Counted from the first letter of the stretch, positions 18,058 through 28,262 are shown. The stretch: DNA of 64,000 nucleotides from an uncultured bacterium (GCA_947073515.1 CAMTMC010000008.1:1-64000); one strand, 5' to 3'. The notes: a model not told the origin generated them from the letters alone. Translations and numbers: made by a program.

Positions 18058-18091
18058 CCAGCCGGGGACCCAGATTCGGGCCCCCGGCTGG
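18058..18091 (-). terminator. Intergenic hairpin between the binding protein and MATE genes
   Basis: CCAGCCGGGG..CCC pairs with GGG.CCCCGGCTGG across a 6-nt loop. No T-tract follows, so it may be an mRNA-stabilising or processing hairpin lowering expression of the last two genes rather than a full stop. Confidence 0.5.
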
Positions 18092-18177
18092 CGCTTTATG
18101 TGGGATGGTCGAGTAAGCTCAGATCAATCAAGTGCCGTGTGTAGTTTTTCCTTTCGCCCCCAACATAGGGCGCTGGA

Positions 18178-19863
18178 TCAGGGCTCGAAGTACCAGGTCT
18201 CCACGTTGGCGAACCACTCGTCCTTGATGGTCTCATAGTTTACCAGCTTGGGGTTGTAGGCGTAGCCCTGGGACTCAAAGTACATGATGAACATAGGCAC
18301 CTGCTCGTTGATATACTGGCACCAGGCTTTGTAGTTGGCCTTAGCCTCCTCCTCATTGCTGGAGGCGGCGGCGGCGGCCAGCAGCTCCATCTCTCTGGGA
18401 TCCTTGTCAAAGCGGGCCATCCAGGTGTTGGAACCGCCATAGCCCGGGTTGGGGCGGTAGGTAGCGCCCATGAGAGCCATGTCGAACTCCTCGGTGGGGG
18501 TACGCAGGGTGGACAGCACGGTGTTGAAGTCCTGGCTGACCAGCTCCACGTCGATGCCAACCGCCTTGGTAAACTGCTGCAGCACCTGGGCCAGCTGGTC
18601 GTTGCCGCTGTACTGGAAGGTCAGGTGCAGGTTCTCACCGTTCTTCTCCACGATGCCGTCGTTGTTGCTGTCAACCCAGCCGGCCTCGGCCAGCAGCTCC
18701 TTGGCCTTCTCCGGATTGTACTCATACAGGTTCAGGCCATCCTTGGGATAGGCGGGCTGAGTGGGCTGCATCAGGGCGTTGGACAGGCTGCCGTGGCCGG
18801 CGCACAGGCCGTCCACCATGGCCTGGCGGTCCAGCGAGTAGATGATGGCTTGGCGTACCCGCACGTCGGACAGGCGGGAGTCGGTGGTGTCGAACACCAG
18901 GTAGCGGGCGTTGGTGTCAGGCTGCTCCCCCATGGGAATATTGTTCTCCTGATAGGCCTGAATGCCGTCGGGGCGCCAAGAGGTAACCTCGGTCAGGTCG
19001 ATATCGCCCTTGATGACCTCAGCCTGACGGGTATCCTTGTTGGACACCTTGAAGATAAAGTACTTGATCTTGGGCTCGCCTTTGAAGTAGTTGGGGTTGG
19101 CCTCCAGGCGGACATACTGGTCAGGCACAAACTCAATGACCTTGTAGGGGCCGGTGCCCACGGGGTTCTTCAGCAGCTCGGTGGCGTCGCCCCAGGCGCC
19201 CACTTCCACGGTCTCCCAGACATGCTTGGCCAGCACGGGCTTGTCAATGAACTTCACCATGGCGTCCATATAGGGGGCCTTGAAGGTGAAGCTGACGGTG
19301 TACTCGTCGATCACCTGGATGCCCTCCACGTGATCAGCGCTGCCCTCGTGGTAGGCGTCGGCTCCCAGCAGGGCGGCGGAGAACTCGTCATAGCCCTTGC
19401 CGAAGTCGGCGTGGCAGGTGGTCTCGTAAGTGTAGGCCACGTCCTCGGCGGTGAAGTCCTCGCCGTCCTGCCACTTGATACCCTGCTTCAGATAAAAGGT
19501 ATAGGTGGTAGAATCAGCGTTGACCTCGTACTTCTCACACAGGCTGGGCACATACTCGCCGGCGGCGTTCTTGGTCACCAGGCGGTCATACACCAGGAAG
19601 ACCACCTCGCGGTCGTTGTTGGAGTACTGGAGGGTGGGGTGGAACACGCCAGAGGCGGCGGCGTTGGAGCCGAATACCAGGGTGTCCTTGGCAGCGGCCG
19701 GAGTCCCGCCCGTACTGCCGCTTCCGCCGCTGTTGGCGGAGGAGTTGGCGCCGGCGCCGCCCTGAGAGGTCGTGCCGCCACCACCGCAGCCAGCCACCAG
19801 GCCAAAGGCCATCGTGCAGCAGAGCGCCAGAGCCAGTACCTTCGCGATGTTTCGTTTTTTCAT
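18178..19863 (-). CDS. ABC transporter peptide-binding lipoprotein (OppA/DppA type)
   Basis: A 561-residue extracytoplasmic solute-binding protein of family SBP_bac_5. It begins with a lipoprotein signal (MKKRNIAKVLALALCC..., lipobox LVAGC), a Gly/Ser-rich linker, then the binding domain with the family DLTEV...YLVFDTT and RQAI.YSLDR regions. It captures oligo- or dipeptides outside the membrane and delivers them to the OppBC pore encoded upstream in the same operon. Its position after the permease and ATPase genes is unusual but seen. AGAGGG precedes the ATG. Confidence 0.92.
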   Translation of the reverse strand: MKKRNIAKVLALALCCTMAFGLVAGCGGGGTTSQGGAGANSSANSGGSGSTGGTPAAAKDTLVFGSNAAASGVFHPTLQYSNNDREVVFLVYDRLVTKNAAGEYVPSLCEKYEVNADSTTYTFYLKQGIKWQDGEDFTAEDVAYTYETTCHADFGKGYDEFSAALLGADAYHEGSADHVEGIQVIDEYTVSFTFKAPYMDAMVKFIDKPVLAKHVWETVEVGAWGDATELLKNPVGTGPYKVIEFVPDQYVRLEANPNYFKGEPKIKYFIFKVSNKDTRQAEVIKGDIDLTEVTSWRPDGIQAYQENNIPMGEQPDTNARYLVFDTTDSRLSDVRVRQAIIYSLDRQAMVDGLCAGHGSLSNALMQPTQPAYPKDGLNLYEYNPEKAKELLAEAGWVDSNNDGIVEKNGENLHLTFQYSGNDQLAQVLQQFTKAVGIDVELVSQDFNTVLSTLRTPTEEFDMALMGATYRPNPGYGGSNTWMARFDKDPREMELLAAAAASSNEEEAKANYKAWCQYINEQVPMFIMYFESQGYAYNPKLVNYETIKDEWFANVETWYFEP

Positions 19864-19986
19864 CTTTGGTTCCCTCTTTTCAATCTAGTTTTATTGGAGC
19901 GTGGGCAGGTGCGGCCCACCCGCGCGTCAATTATAGGGCGGCGGGGAGGCCGCCATATAATGATCGCCTTGTTTTGCGGACTCAGC

Positions 19987-21108
19987 TCAGTCCTCCTGGC
20001 AGTACACGTCCGGGTTGAGGCACTTCAGATCGTCGGGCAGGTAGATGCCGTCCTTGCGCACCAGCTCCCCGTCCAGCCATACCTCGCCGCCGCCGTACTC
20101 GGCCCGGTGGCACTGGATCAGATCCCAGTGAATCGCGGAGCGGTTCTGATTGTCCCGGCCGGGGAAGTTGTAGCAGGCGCCCAGGGCCATGTGCATGGAG
20201 CCGAACATCTTCTCGTCAAAGAGGGTCTCCCCCACCGGGCGGGTCACGTAAGGGTTGGTACCCATGGAGAACTCCCCGATATACCGGCAGCCCTCATCCA
20301 GGGAGATCTCCCGCAGGAAGCGCTCGGTGTCGTTGGCGGAGGCTTCCACCACCTTGCCGTCCTTAAAGGTGAGCTTCACATCGGTGAACAGGAAGCCATT
20401 GTGCATAGAGGGGATGTTAAAGGCGATGGTGCCGTTCATGGAGTCCCGCACCGGGGTAGAGGCGATCTCGCCGTCGGGCAGGTTGTGCTCCCCCGCCGCC
20501 ACCAGGGCGGTAAACCCTTTCAGGGAGACGGTCAGGTCGGTGCCAGGGGCCACAATCCGCACCTGATCCGCCGCCCGCATCCGCATGGCCATGGGCAAAG
20601 AGGCCTTCTCCAGCTTCTCATAGTCCATCGTCATCAGGCCGAAGTAGTAATCAGAGAAGGCGTCCATGCTCATACCGGCGTTCTGGGCCATGCCCACAGT
20701 GGGGTACGCCAGGGAGACCCAGCGCAGGTTTTTCCGGGCGGCGCCGACCTGAGACTTGTAATACTTGGTGTAAATGGCCTGCTTCTCCTGGGAGGCCTGG
20801 GAGAACTCCGAGCTGTTTTCCGGGGCGTCTACCAGCACATAGCAGTCCATGGCCTCCATCAGCATGGCCTCCCGCCGGCCCAGCAGCTCCATCTGCTCGG
20901 CGGTGGCGCCCTCCAGCAGGGCCCGGCGGACCGCGTACCGCTCCAGGCTGACAAAGGGCACGGCCCCGCTGGCGTACGCCTCTTCAATCAACGCGTTGAT
21001 CAGGACGCTGCCGTCATCGGTCGCGGAGAAGAGCACCTTCTCGCCAGGCTTGATCTTCAGGCTGTGGTGAAGCACGGTCTTCGCGATTTTTTTCAATCTT
21101 GGATCCAT
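19987..21108 (-). CDS. M29-family metallo-aminopeptidase
   Basis: A 373-residue cytosolic aminopeptidase of the AmpS/PepS (M29) family. The C-terminal half carries conserved metal-ligand and substrate motifs (GEFSMGTNPYV, GSMHMALG, SAIHWDLI). It removes N-terminal residues from peptides. In this operon it lies between the ATPase genes and the binding protein, so imported peptides meet a dedicated hydrolase. AAAGGAAG precedes the ATG. Length agrees with the family (about 370-410). Confidence 0.9.
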   Translation of the reverse strand: MDPRLKKIAKTVLHHSLKIKPGEKVLFSATDDGSVLINALIEEAYASGAVPFVSLERYAVRRALLEGATAEQMELLGRREAMLMEAMDCYVLVDAPENSSEFSQASQEKQAIYTKYYKSQVGAARKNLRWVSLAYPTVGMAQNAGMSMDAFSDYYFGLMTMDYEKLEKASLPMAMRMRAADQVRIVAPGTDLTVSLKGFTALVAAGEHNLPDGEIASTPVRDSMNGTIAFNIPSMHNGFLFTDVKLTFKDGKVVEASANDTERFLREISLDEGCRYIGEFSMGTNPYVTRPVGETLFDEKMFGSMHMALGACYNFPGRDNQNRSAIHWDLIQCHRAEYGGGEVWLDGELVRKDGIYLPDDLKCLNPDVYCQED

Positions 21109-21138
21109 CGTTCCGCTTCCTTTCTGAATTGCAGAGAG

Positions 21139-22149
21139 TTAAAGGTCCTTTATCTCGTTCCAGCGGTGGCAGGCCACAAAGTGGCTGCCGCCGGTACAGA
21201 CCAGCATCGGCTCCTGCTGGGCGCACTTGTCCGTAGCGTAGGGGCAGCGGGTGTGGAATTTGCAGCCGGAGGGCATATTGGTGGCGCTGGGGATCTCGCC
21301 GATGAGCTTAATCCGTTGCGTATTGTCCTCCGCCGTAGGGTCGTCGGGCGGGACGGCGGAGAAGAGGGCTTTGGTATAGGGGTGGAGGGGGTTGGTCATG
21401 GTCTCCTCCGTGGTGCCCGTCTCCATCAGGGTCCCAAGGTAGAGCACGCCCACCTTGTCGCAGAAATATTCCACGGTTTTCAGGTCGTGGGAGATGTACA
21501 GGTAGGTCAGGTTCAGCTTCTCCTTCAGCTCACTCATCAGATTGAGCACCTGGGACTGGATGGACACGTCCAGGGCGGACAGGGGCTCATCCGCCACCAC
21601 AAAACGGGGGCTGAGGGCCAGGGCCCGGGCGATGCCGATGCGCTGCTTCTGGCCGCCGGAGAACTCGCTGGGGTACCGCTTGGCGGTGGCCCGCTCCAGA
21701 CCGCACAGCTCCAGGAAATCACAAGCCAGCTCGCTGGCCTGCTTGCCCTGGGCAATCCCGTGCTTCTTGATGCCCTCCTCCACAATCTCCCCCACGGTCA
21801 TGCGGGGGTCCAGGCTGGCGTTGGGGTCCTGGAAGATAATCTGCATATCTTTCCGCAGGGGCAGCATCTCACGGCGGTTGAGGGCCACGCCCTCCTCACT
21901 GTCAAAGATGGGTTTCCCATCGAAATAGACCTTGCCGCTGGTGGGGCGGATCAGGTTGAGGATACACCGGCCGGTGGTGGACTTGCCGGAGCCCGACTCA
22001 CCCACCAGGCCGAAGCACTCGCCGCTGTTGATCTGGAAGGTCACGCCGTCTACGGCCTTGACCACCCGGCCATTCTTCTTGGCGAAGGGGCCCTTGCCCA
22101 GAGAAAAATGCTTCTTTAAATCCTTCACTTCAACCAGGGGATTACTCAT
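21139..22149 (-). CDS. oppF: Peptide ABC transporter ATP-binding protein (OppF type)
   Basis: A 336-residue ABC ATPase with Walker [10 protein letters not shown] near residue 50, Q-loop IFQDPN, signature [15 protein letters not shown], Walker [13 protein letters not shown]-switch SHD, and a C-terminal oligopeptide-type extension with a Cys-rich [12 protein letters not shown] stretch that binds a 4Fe-4S cluster in relatives. It pairs with the upstream OppD-type ATPase, overlapping its stop by eight bases. OppF versus DppF cannot be told apart from sequence alone. Confidence 0.93.
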   Translation of the reverse strand: MSNPLVEVKDLKKHFSLGKGPFAKKNGRVVKAVDGVTFQINSGECFGLVGESGSGKSTTGRCILNLIRPTSGKVYFDGKPIFDSEEGVALNRREMLPLRKDMQIIFQDPNASLDPRMTVGEIVEEGIKKHGIAQGKQASELACDFLELCGLERATAKRYPSEFSGGQKQRIGIARALALSPRFVVADEPLSALDVSIQSQVLNLMSELKEKLNLTYLYISHDLKTVEYFCDKVGVLYLGTLMETGTTEETMTNPLHPYTKALFSAVPPDDPTAEDNTQRIKLIGEIPSATNMPSGCKFHTRCPYATDKCAQQEPMLVCTGGSHFVACHRWNEIKDL

Positions 22150-23125
22150 GACCGGCCACCTCCCAACAGCGCACCTTGTGTCCCGGCTCGACCTCCCGAA
22201 GCGGCGGCACGGCGTTAGCGCAGCGCTCCCCCGCCCGGGCGCATCGGGGCGCGAAGGGACAGCCGGCGGGCATATTCTCCGCGCTGGGGACGATACCGGG
22301 GATGCTGTACAGCTTGTCCTTGTTTTTCAGCGTGCGGCCCATGCGGGAACTCATCAGGCCGAAGGTATAAGGGTGAAGGGGGTTCTGGAACAGGGTTTTG
22401 ACTCCGCACTCCTCCATCACGTAGCCGGCGTAAAGCACGGCGATATGGTCGGAAATCTCTCCGATAACACCCAGATCGTGGGAAATGAACACAATCGAGG
22501 TGTGCAGCTTGTGCTGTAGGTCCTTGAACAGCTCAATGATCTGGGCCTGGGTCGTTACGTCCAGGGCGGTGGTGGGCTCATCGGCGATGAGCAGCTCGGG
22601 GTCGCAGGCCAGAGCCATGGCGATCATCACCCGCTGGCGCATACCGCCGGAGAGCTTAAACGGATAATAGTCGTAGACGCTTTCAGGGTCGGGGATACTG
22701 ACCAAGGAGAGCAGCTCCAGGCACTTGTCCTTGTTGGCCTTCCCCTTCAGGCCCTCATGCTGGGCCAGCATCTCCTCCAGCTGGTTGCCGATGGTGAACA
22801 CCGGGTTCAGGGAGGTCATAGGCTCTTGGAATACCATAGAGATCCGCTTGCCCCGGATTTTCTGAAAGTCCTTGGGGGCTACCTTCATCAGATCCTGGCC
22901 ATCGAACAAGATGCTGCCGCTGACCTCACAGTTATTCTGGGGCAGCAGCCCCATGGAGGAGAGCATGGTCACGCTTTTGCCGCAGCCCGATTCCCCCACC
23001 AGGCCCAGCACCTTCCCCCGCTCCAAGGAGAGGTTGACTCCCTTGACCACCGGAAAAGCGCGCCCGGGACGGCCAAATTTTACAACCAGGTCCTTGATCT
23101 CAAAGAAAATCTCATGTTCCGCCAT
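22142..23125 (-). CDS. oppD: Peptide ABC transporter ATP-binding protein (OppD type)
   Basis: A 327-residue ABC ATPase with Walker [10 protein letters not shown]-loop VFQEPM, signature [15 protein letters not shown], Walker [12 protein letters not shown] and H-switch SHDLGV. The C-terminal oligo-peptide domain has [20 protein letters not shown] lies before the ATG at 23125; the ORF track adds 40 residues that are antisense-like and unsupported. It begins two bases after oppC ends. Confidence 0.93.
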   Translation of the reverse strand: MAEHEIFFEIKDLVVKFGRPGRAFPVVKGVNLSLERGKVLGLVGESGCGKSVTMLSSMGLLPQNNCEVSGSILFDGQDLMKVAPKDFQKIRGKRISMVFQEPMTSLNPVFTIGNQLEEMLAQHEGLKGKANKDKCLELLSLVSIPDPESVYDYYPFKLSGGMRQRVMIAMALACDPELLIADEPTTALDVTTQAQIIELFKDLQHKLHTSIVFISHDLGVIGEISDHIAVLYAGYVMEECGVKTLFQNPLHPYTFGLMSSRMGRTLKNKDKLYSIPGIVPSAENMPAGCPFAPRCARAGERCANAVPPLREVEPGHKVRCWEVAGHE

Positions 23126-23127
23126 CG

Positions 23128-24018
23128 CTACACACCTCCTGTCCCTCTGGACTTGGGATCCAGAACCTCGGCCAGGCCGTCGCCCAGGAAGTTGATGGAC
23201 AGTACCGTCAGCAGGACCAGCATCCCGGCGGGCACCCACATCCACCAGCAGTCCTTTAAGATCTGCATATTCTGGGCCGCCGAGAGCATGGTTCCCCAGC
23301 TGGATTGGGGCCGGGCAATTCCCAGTCCCAGGAAGCTCAGAGACGCCTCCATCAGCACAACTTTGGCCACGCTCAGGGTGGTGAACACGATAATGGGACC
23401 CATGGCGTTGGGGAGGATGTGCCGGAAGATGATCTCCATCTGGCCCAGCCCCAGAGAGCGGGCCGCCTCTACGTACTCCATATTCTTCAGGTAGAGCACC
23501 TTACTGCGTACAATACGGCACACCGAGGGCCAGCCCAGGATGCCGATGATAAAGATGAGATTCCGGAAGCTGGGGCCGGTGATTGCCGCGATGGACAGGG
23601 CGATTACAAAGAAGGGAAAGCACATGATAATATCTGTAATCCGCATGATAACACTCTCTACTATGCCGCCGTACAGGCCGGCGATGGAGCCCAGCAGCAC
23701 ACCGATCAGCAGCTCCATCAAGGTCGCGAAGATGCCTACGCTGATGGACACCCGGCCGCCATAGGCCAAGCGGGTAAGGATATCCCGGCCCAGCTCGTCA
23801 GTACCCAAGGTATGTCCGTTTCCAGGCTTGGCCAGCATATTCATCATGTCAATGGTTTCCTCATCGTAACCAGTAACATAAGGGCCCACAATGGCGAAGA
23901 GCAGCAGGGCTACCAGCACCACCAGCCCCGTCACCGCCAGCTTATTGGTCATAAACTTTTTCAAGTTCCCTTGAAAAGGTGTTTTCAGCTTTTCCACGTT
24001 CCGCTCCATCTCACTCAT
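23128..24018 (-). CDS. oppC: Peptide ABC transporter permease (OppC/DppC type)
   Basis: A 296-residue membrane protein with an N-terminal OppC helix (residues ~28-50) and five further helices. The EAA loop is EAARSLGLGQMEIIFRHILPNA. It forms half of the translocation pore. The start ATG overlaps the oppB stop (ATGA), and an in-frame ATG three codons later has better ribosome binding site spacing. Confidence 0.92.
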   Translation of the reverse strand: MSEMERNVEKLKTPFQGNLKKFMTNKLAVTGLVVLVALLLFAIVGPYVTGYDEETIDMMNMLAKPGNGHTLGTDELGRDILTRLAYGGRVSISVGIFATLMELLIGVLLGSIAGLYGGIVESVIMRITDIIMCFPFFVIALSIAAITGPSFRNLIFIIGILGWPSVCRIVRSKVLYLKNMEYVEAARSLGLGQMEIIFRHILPNAMGPIIVFTTLSVAKVVLMEASLSFLGLGIARPQSSWGTMLSAAQNMQILKDCWWMWVPAGMLVLLTVLSINFLGDGLAEVLDPKSRGTGGV

Positions 24019-24992
24019 CCTTTCCCATCGTTCTGAAGTACCCGAGGATCAATCGCGGCATACGAGATATCAGCGATCAGATTGGCGATCAGGGTGAAGC
24101 TGGCCAAAATCAGCACGATCCCCATAATCAAGGGGTAATCCCGGTGGTTCACCGCCTCAAAGTTCAGGCGGCCTACGCCAGGCCACAGGAATACGGTCTC
24201 TGTCAGCAGGGAGCCGGACAGAAGCCCAGGGATCTGAAGGCTCAGAACCGTGATGATCTGGCTCAGGGCGTTCTTCAAAGCGTGCTTGTAGATCACCTTC
24301 CGCTCCGGCAGACCTTTGGCCCGGGCGGTACGGATGAAGTCCATCCCCTGGATGTCCACCATACTGGAGCGGGTGTACCGCAGCATGGTCGCCGCATTCA
24401 TCAGCCCTAAAACCACTGTGGGCAAAACCATGTGCCTGGCGATGTCCAAAGCCCGCGCCGCGCCGGTGATACTCTCCTTCCCCACCGTCACCATGCCAGA
24501 GATGGGAAGGATCTGAAGGTCAACGCCGAAAATCTTAATCAGGATCATTCCAAAGAAAAAGCTGGGAATTGACAGCGCCGTGAACGCCATCACGGTAGAG
24601 ACGTTGTCCACCAGGCCCTTCCTGTGCCGGGCGGAGTAGATGCCCACCGTAATGCCTAGGAGCGTACTCACCAAAATGGAGGAGCAGGCCAGCAGGGCCG
24701 TATTGCCCAGCCGCCCCAGGATCACGCTGATCACCGGCTCTTTATACCAGATGGAATAGCCTAAATCCCCCGTCAAAGCCCGGCCCAGCCATTTCACATA
24801 TTGAATCGGGATAGGGTCGTTCGCCCCCAGCTCATCCAGTTTGGCCTCGATCTCCTCCGTCGGTATATCCGGCGAATACATGCCAGAATAAGGGTCGCCA
24901 GGTATGAAATTCACCAGTGCGAACACAATCACTGACACGCCCAAAAGAATGATAACCGCTTGCAGCAGCCGTTTTCCTATGTATTTACCCAT
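24015..24992 (-). CDS. oppB: Peptide ABC transporter permease (OppB/DppB type)
   Basis: A 325-residue membrane protein with six helices. N-terminal helix and extracytoplasmic loop are typical (FIPGDPY), and the EAA loop is IRTARAKGLPERKVIYKHAL. It is the first gene of the operon. GGGGGAG precedes the ATG. The operon promoter at 25265-25293 leaves a leader of about 265 nt. Confidence 0.92.
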   Translation of the reverse strand: MGKYIGKRLLQAVIILLGVSVIVFALVNFIPGDPYSGMYSPDIPTEEIEAKLDELGANDPIPIQYVKWLGRALTGDLGYSIWYKEPVISVILGRLGNTALLACSSILVSTLLGITVGIYSARHRKGLVDNVSTVMAFTALSIPSFFFGMILIKIFGVDLQILPISGMVTVGKESITGAARALDIARHMVLPTVVLGLMNAATMLRYTRSSMVDIQGMDFIRTARAKGLPERKVIYKHALKNALSQIITVLSLQIPGLLSGSLLTETVFLWPGVGRLNFEAVNHRDYPLIMGIVLILASFTLIANLIADISYAAIDPRVLQNDGKG

Positions 24993-25655
24993 CCGTACTC
25001 CCCCAAACTTTGTATTTTAGGATCAACGCTTCCCTATTCCGGCATCTCCACATATAATTAAGATATCTTTATAAATAAAGCAAAGAAGACACCAGTCGGA
25101 ATGGGATAAAAGGTAGCCTATCATTCGATTTTCGCTTTATATCCTTTATTTATCGCACGAACAGACTTCCTTTTACCATTTTTTGCTCTGTTTTAGAACT
25201 CTTCTCCTCCGGCATCTCCTCCTCTATTTAGTTAAAGTTTCAGCTCATTAACCAAGATGTCTATATTTTAATGGCTTGCGCCAAAGTTGTCAAGTAGTAT
25301 TCCACAAAAATATCCAGATTTTTTCTATAATTATATCATATTCTCCTATGATTACGCAGATTCATATCATTCCAGATCGAATTTTTTTACATAAAATCTA
25401 TTTGGTGCAAGTGCGTTTGATTCAATTTATATAAGTTCTATATATTTTTTAAGTATATATAACAGTATATATTTTTTCCTATTGTCTATATCGCTGAATC
25501 TGCTGATTAAAACAGCTAACCCTCGAATCGATTGGGTGGAGCGGCATCCCCCGCTTCTCACCGGCCTCCGGGAAACCCGCCCCTGGCTTTACAAGTTCAA
25601 TACCAGCAGAGGCGCTGATTGAGGGGCAGTCAGATGATGGTTTTGTACTCTATAT
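24993..25655. other. AT-rich intergenic region with the long opp leader
   Basis: About 660 bases without a convincing gene. The right part is very AT-rich. The opp promoter lies at 25265-25293, and the transcribed leader (about 25258-24993) holds a 12-bp direct repeat (GGAGATGCCGGA on the minus strand, at 25208-25219 and 25038-25049), a possible 21-codon ORF starting at the first repeat, and a stem around GGATA..AAAG/CTTTTATCC. No known riboswitch or T-box motif was recognised. Confidence 0.6.
25265..25293 (-). promoter_or_regulatory. Promoter of the opp-cyuA operon
   Basis: Minus strand TTGACA, 17-bp spacer, TAAAAT. Confidence 0.75.
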
Positions 25656-25693
25656 AAAAACGCGCCACTTATCCCTTTTGAGATAAGTGGCGC
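25656..25693 (-). terminator. Terminator of the hsd operon
   Basis: GCGCCACTTATC and GATAAGTGGCGC form a perfect 12-bp stem with an 8-nt loop; GTTTTTATATAG follows on the minus strand. Confidence 0.88.
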
Positions 25694-25718
25694 ATCTTCC
25701 ACATGATATAAAAACGGC

Positions 25719-26849
25719 TCATGGGGCCCGCTCCTTAAAGGAGAGAAGTTTGTCCCGGTAATATTCATACTGCTTTTTCCGCGCCTCGATCTCGGCGGGC
25801 AGGCCGGAGGCCAGGTCGTTGCAGAGGGCATCGAAGCGGTCGAGGATAGCGACGATTCGATGTTGGACAGAAAGAGAGGGAATCGGAATATGAACTGTTT
25901 GCAAATCACCAAGATTTAATGCGGGCGTTCCCCCCTCATTTTTCTTTTGTAGTATCTTTTTACTATTACTGCAAAGAAAGTAATACAAAAATTTATTGCA
26001 AATGATATTAGATTCTTTTGCTCTAATTCCATAGCACAATGGGCCAAGCCAAAAAGGATTTTTTTGGTATCCGATAAACCCAATTCCCCCCTGTCCTCTA
26101 GACGGGGTTGTAACTGTATCTTCTGGAAAAGAAAAATCGGTTGTATAGCCCGAATTAGAAGTCCCAGCGTTGATATACTCAAAAAAGCCTTCTTTCAGAA
26201 CGATTTTAGGTCTTCTTCCCGTTCTAATATCTGCGATTTCCCCGAGTGCCCGCCATACAACATCACTTGCCCCCATTGCAAAGACATCAAAGGTCAGCAG
26301 TTTATCCCGATAGTATTCATACTGTTTCCTTCTCGCTGTCACTTCCAGAGCAAGCTGTTCTTGCAGCTGTGCCGTCACCTCCGTGAATTTGTCAAGAATC
26401 TTTACAATTTCACTCTGCACGGGCAGAGGGGGGATAGGAATTTTTATCATCAATAAGTTTTTACCTGTAATATGTGGAACCCCACCGCCTTTTTTCATTG
26501 TATTTATAAATATTTGCATATTTTTTAGAAAGTAGTACAGAAAACGAATGTCTAATTCCTGTTTTGCCTCAATGATAAATCCATCGGTTACAAAAATGGG
26601 TTCATCCCAATAGGATACAAACCCAGCAGAAGCACCACTTCTTGAAATCACAATCGCTTTACCATAGTGATTAGCCTTATCAATATAGTAAGCAGGTTCT
26701 TGCCCTCCCAGTATTACGGGAATATTGCCTAATTTAGCAGACTTCTTTGTGATATAATCTCCTCGGGATAACTCGCAACATTCTTTCAAGAATTTATATT
26801 CCACCCCATCCGGGCAAAGCTCCTGTATCAATTCCTCCAGCCTGCTCAT
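25719..26849 (-). CDS. hsdS: Type I restriction-modification specificity subunit HsdS (second copy)
   Basis: A 376-residue S subunit with two target-recognition domains, each ended by a conserved helical spacer: ARRKQYEYYRDKLL near residue 175 and again at the C-terminus as ARKKQYEYYRDKLL. The N-terminal LEELIQELCPDGVEY is typical of one HsdS subfamily. It would give a DNA methyltransferase a two-part recognition sequence when joined to HsdM. Start 26849 is favoured by GAGGTGAG; the ORF-track N-terminus is antisense-like. It is only distantly like the HsdS two genes upstream, so two specificities may be encoded. Confidence 0.9.
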   Translation of the reverse strand: MSRLEELIQELCPDGVEYKFLKECCELSRGDYITKKSAKLGNIPVILGGQEPAYYIDKANHYGKAIVISRSGASAGFVSYWDEPIFVTDGFIIEAKQELDIRFLYYFLKNMQIFINTMKKGGGVPHITGKNLLMIKIPIPPLPVQSEIVKILDKFTEVTAQLQEQLALEVTARRKQYEYYRDKLLTFDVFAMGASDVVWRALGEIADIRTGRRPKIVLKEGFFEYINAGTSNSGYTTDFSFPEDTVTTPSRGQGGIGFIGYQKNPFWLGPLCYGIRAKESNIICNKFLYYFLCSNSKKILQKKNEGGTPALNLGDLQTVHIPIPSLSVQHRIVAILDRFDALCNDLASGLPAEIEARKKQYEYYRDKLLSFKERAP

Positions 26850-26884
26850 GCTCTCACCTCGATTCCCGCAATGATCTGGAAGTC

Positions 26885-28174
26885 TCATCCCGCGAAACCC
26901 GCGCCCGCGCTGACACGGACGGCGGCGTCTACAATCAATTTCGCGATGTCTGAACACTCATCCATTGTCTGGCGGTATCCAATTTCCCGCAAATAGCGGC
27001 CGATATCACGTGAAATAACGGCCTGCAGCTGTTTGCGGACGGGCCAATCGATATTAGCGTTTTTTGAGAATATCTGATAGACAGCGTCCGCTGTTGTCGG
27101 ATCAGAAACATAGCCGGATATGATACCATGAAGCTCCATAGGCACTTCAGCCTGGTGCTTCGTAAATTCTTCTGGCCGCTCGGGAGAAATATCAATCGTG
27201 TCTGGAGCTGTAAAATCAATTTCGCGGTCCACATCCGGCTCACTGTCTAAGTCCGGCTGGTGGAATAGGATGGGCGGCTGTAGGCGCTTATGGGCGATAT
27301 AGTTCATTTGATGGTCCAGTTCTGGATACATCGAGGCCTCATTAAAGTTATACTGGTCCAGTTCACGGAGTATTTCCGGCTTTAGCGCGGAAGGAATCAC
27401 AATTTTATGGGTAAACTCCTCCAGCAAATTTTCCTGGGTTTTCTCAAATACGGTATCCCAGACGCTATCCCGCAAGACCGGCTTAATGCACCCGCAGAGG
27501 AGGAACGCGCCCTGTTGGTGCTTGATGCGGGAGTTATCCAAATTGGGCGAAACAAAATAGTTCCGGCCCACCATACTGATCAGTTCATCTGCCAAAGGGG
27601 AGCCTTGCTCCATCGCGGCCATAGAAAGATTAATATGCCCCTTTTCCAGCTCAAGCCACAGTTCCCGCAGAGAAATCCCATTGATATTCAGATGAGCGAT
27701 CAGAGATAGGAGCTGAACCGGTTTTGACGCGGGGTCACAGGGATAGGCATGGGTTATATATACCGCCGCGTCACGGTCGGGGTTATGTTCACAGGCGAAA
27801 TACAACGCCACCAGAGGATTTTCAGTTACATCCAGCAGCCTGGTGGGCAAACCATAATGCTGCAATTTTGTCAAGCGCTCAAAGTTGGTCAGGCCCTTGG
27901 CCAATTCATTGGGGCTTTTCCGGATGGCGTCATGGATCAGTTCATGCTCATAATTCAAGTGCCCGTCTCGGAATACGCTGGGGTTTACAGTCCAGGCCTC
28001 ATCAGATTGGCCGCGAAAAAAAGGGACCATACCAAACTCATGATTTGTGGCGGAGAGGTTTATTTTATGGGTTATGTACATATATTTAGCGAGCTGGGGA
28101 ATGAGCGCGGATTCATCCTGAACATCTCTTAGCTCGATATGCTCCAGCAGGATAGTTTCTAGTTGATTATCCAT
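26885..28174 (-). CDS. FRG-domain protein
   Basis: A 429-residue protein whose N-terminal half is an FRG domain: VPFFRGQSDEAW near residue 50 (the FRG motif) and GLPTRLLDVTENPLVALYFAC near 110. The C-terminal ~130 residues are not recognised. FRG-domain proteins are common in accessory and defence-associated loci, including type I modification loci, but their biochemical role is not established. It lies between two hsdS genes on the same strand, 35 bases before the second hsdS, so it is probably co-transcribed. AGGAGC precedes the ATG. Confidence 0.82.
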   Translation of the reverse strand: MDNQLETILLEHIELRDVQDESALIPQLAKYMYITHKINLSATNHEFGMVPFFRGQSDEAWTVNPSVFRDGHLNYEHELIHDAIRKSPNELAKGLTNFERLTKLQHYGLPTRLLDVTENPLVALYFACEHNPDRDAAVYITHAYPCDPASKPVQLLSLIAHLNINGISLRELWLELEKGHINLSMAAMEQGSPLADELISMVGRNYFVSPNLDNSRIKHQQGAFLLCGCIKPVLRDSVWDTVFEKTQENLLEEFTHKIVIPSALKPEILRELDQYNFNEASMYPELDHQMNYIAHKRLQPPILFHQPDLDSEPDVDREIDFTAPDTIDISPERPEEFTKHQAEVPMELHGIISGYVSDPTTADAVYQIFSKNANIDWPVRKQLQAVISRDIGRYLREIGYRQTMDECSDIAKLIVDAAVRVSAGAGFAG

Positions 28175-28262
28175 TTTATAAAGCTCCTAATGAATTTGAG
28201 AACCTGTATGATAACCAAAAGGCTGAGGGGAAAGCCGTGGTAAGAAAGCGCTTATCCTTGTC

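Noticed and set aside
18625-22119. 1164-codon ORF on the plus strand
   Set aside because: It runs antisense through the binding protein, M29 and OppF genes; long because of GC-rich codon bias, with no start site or family features.
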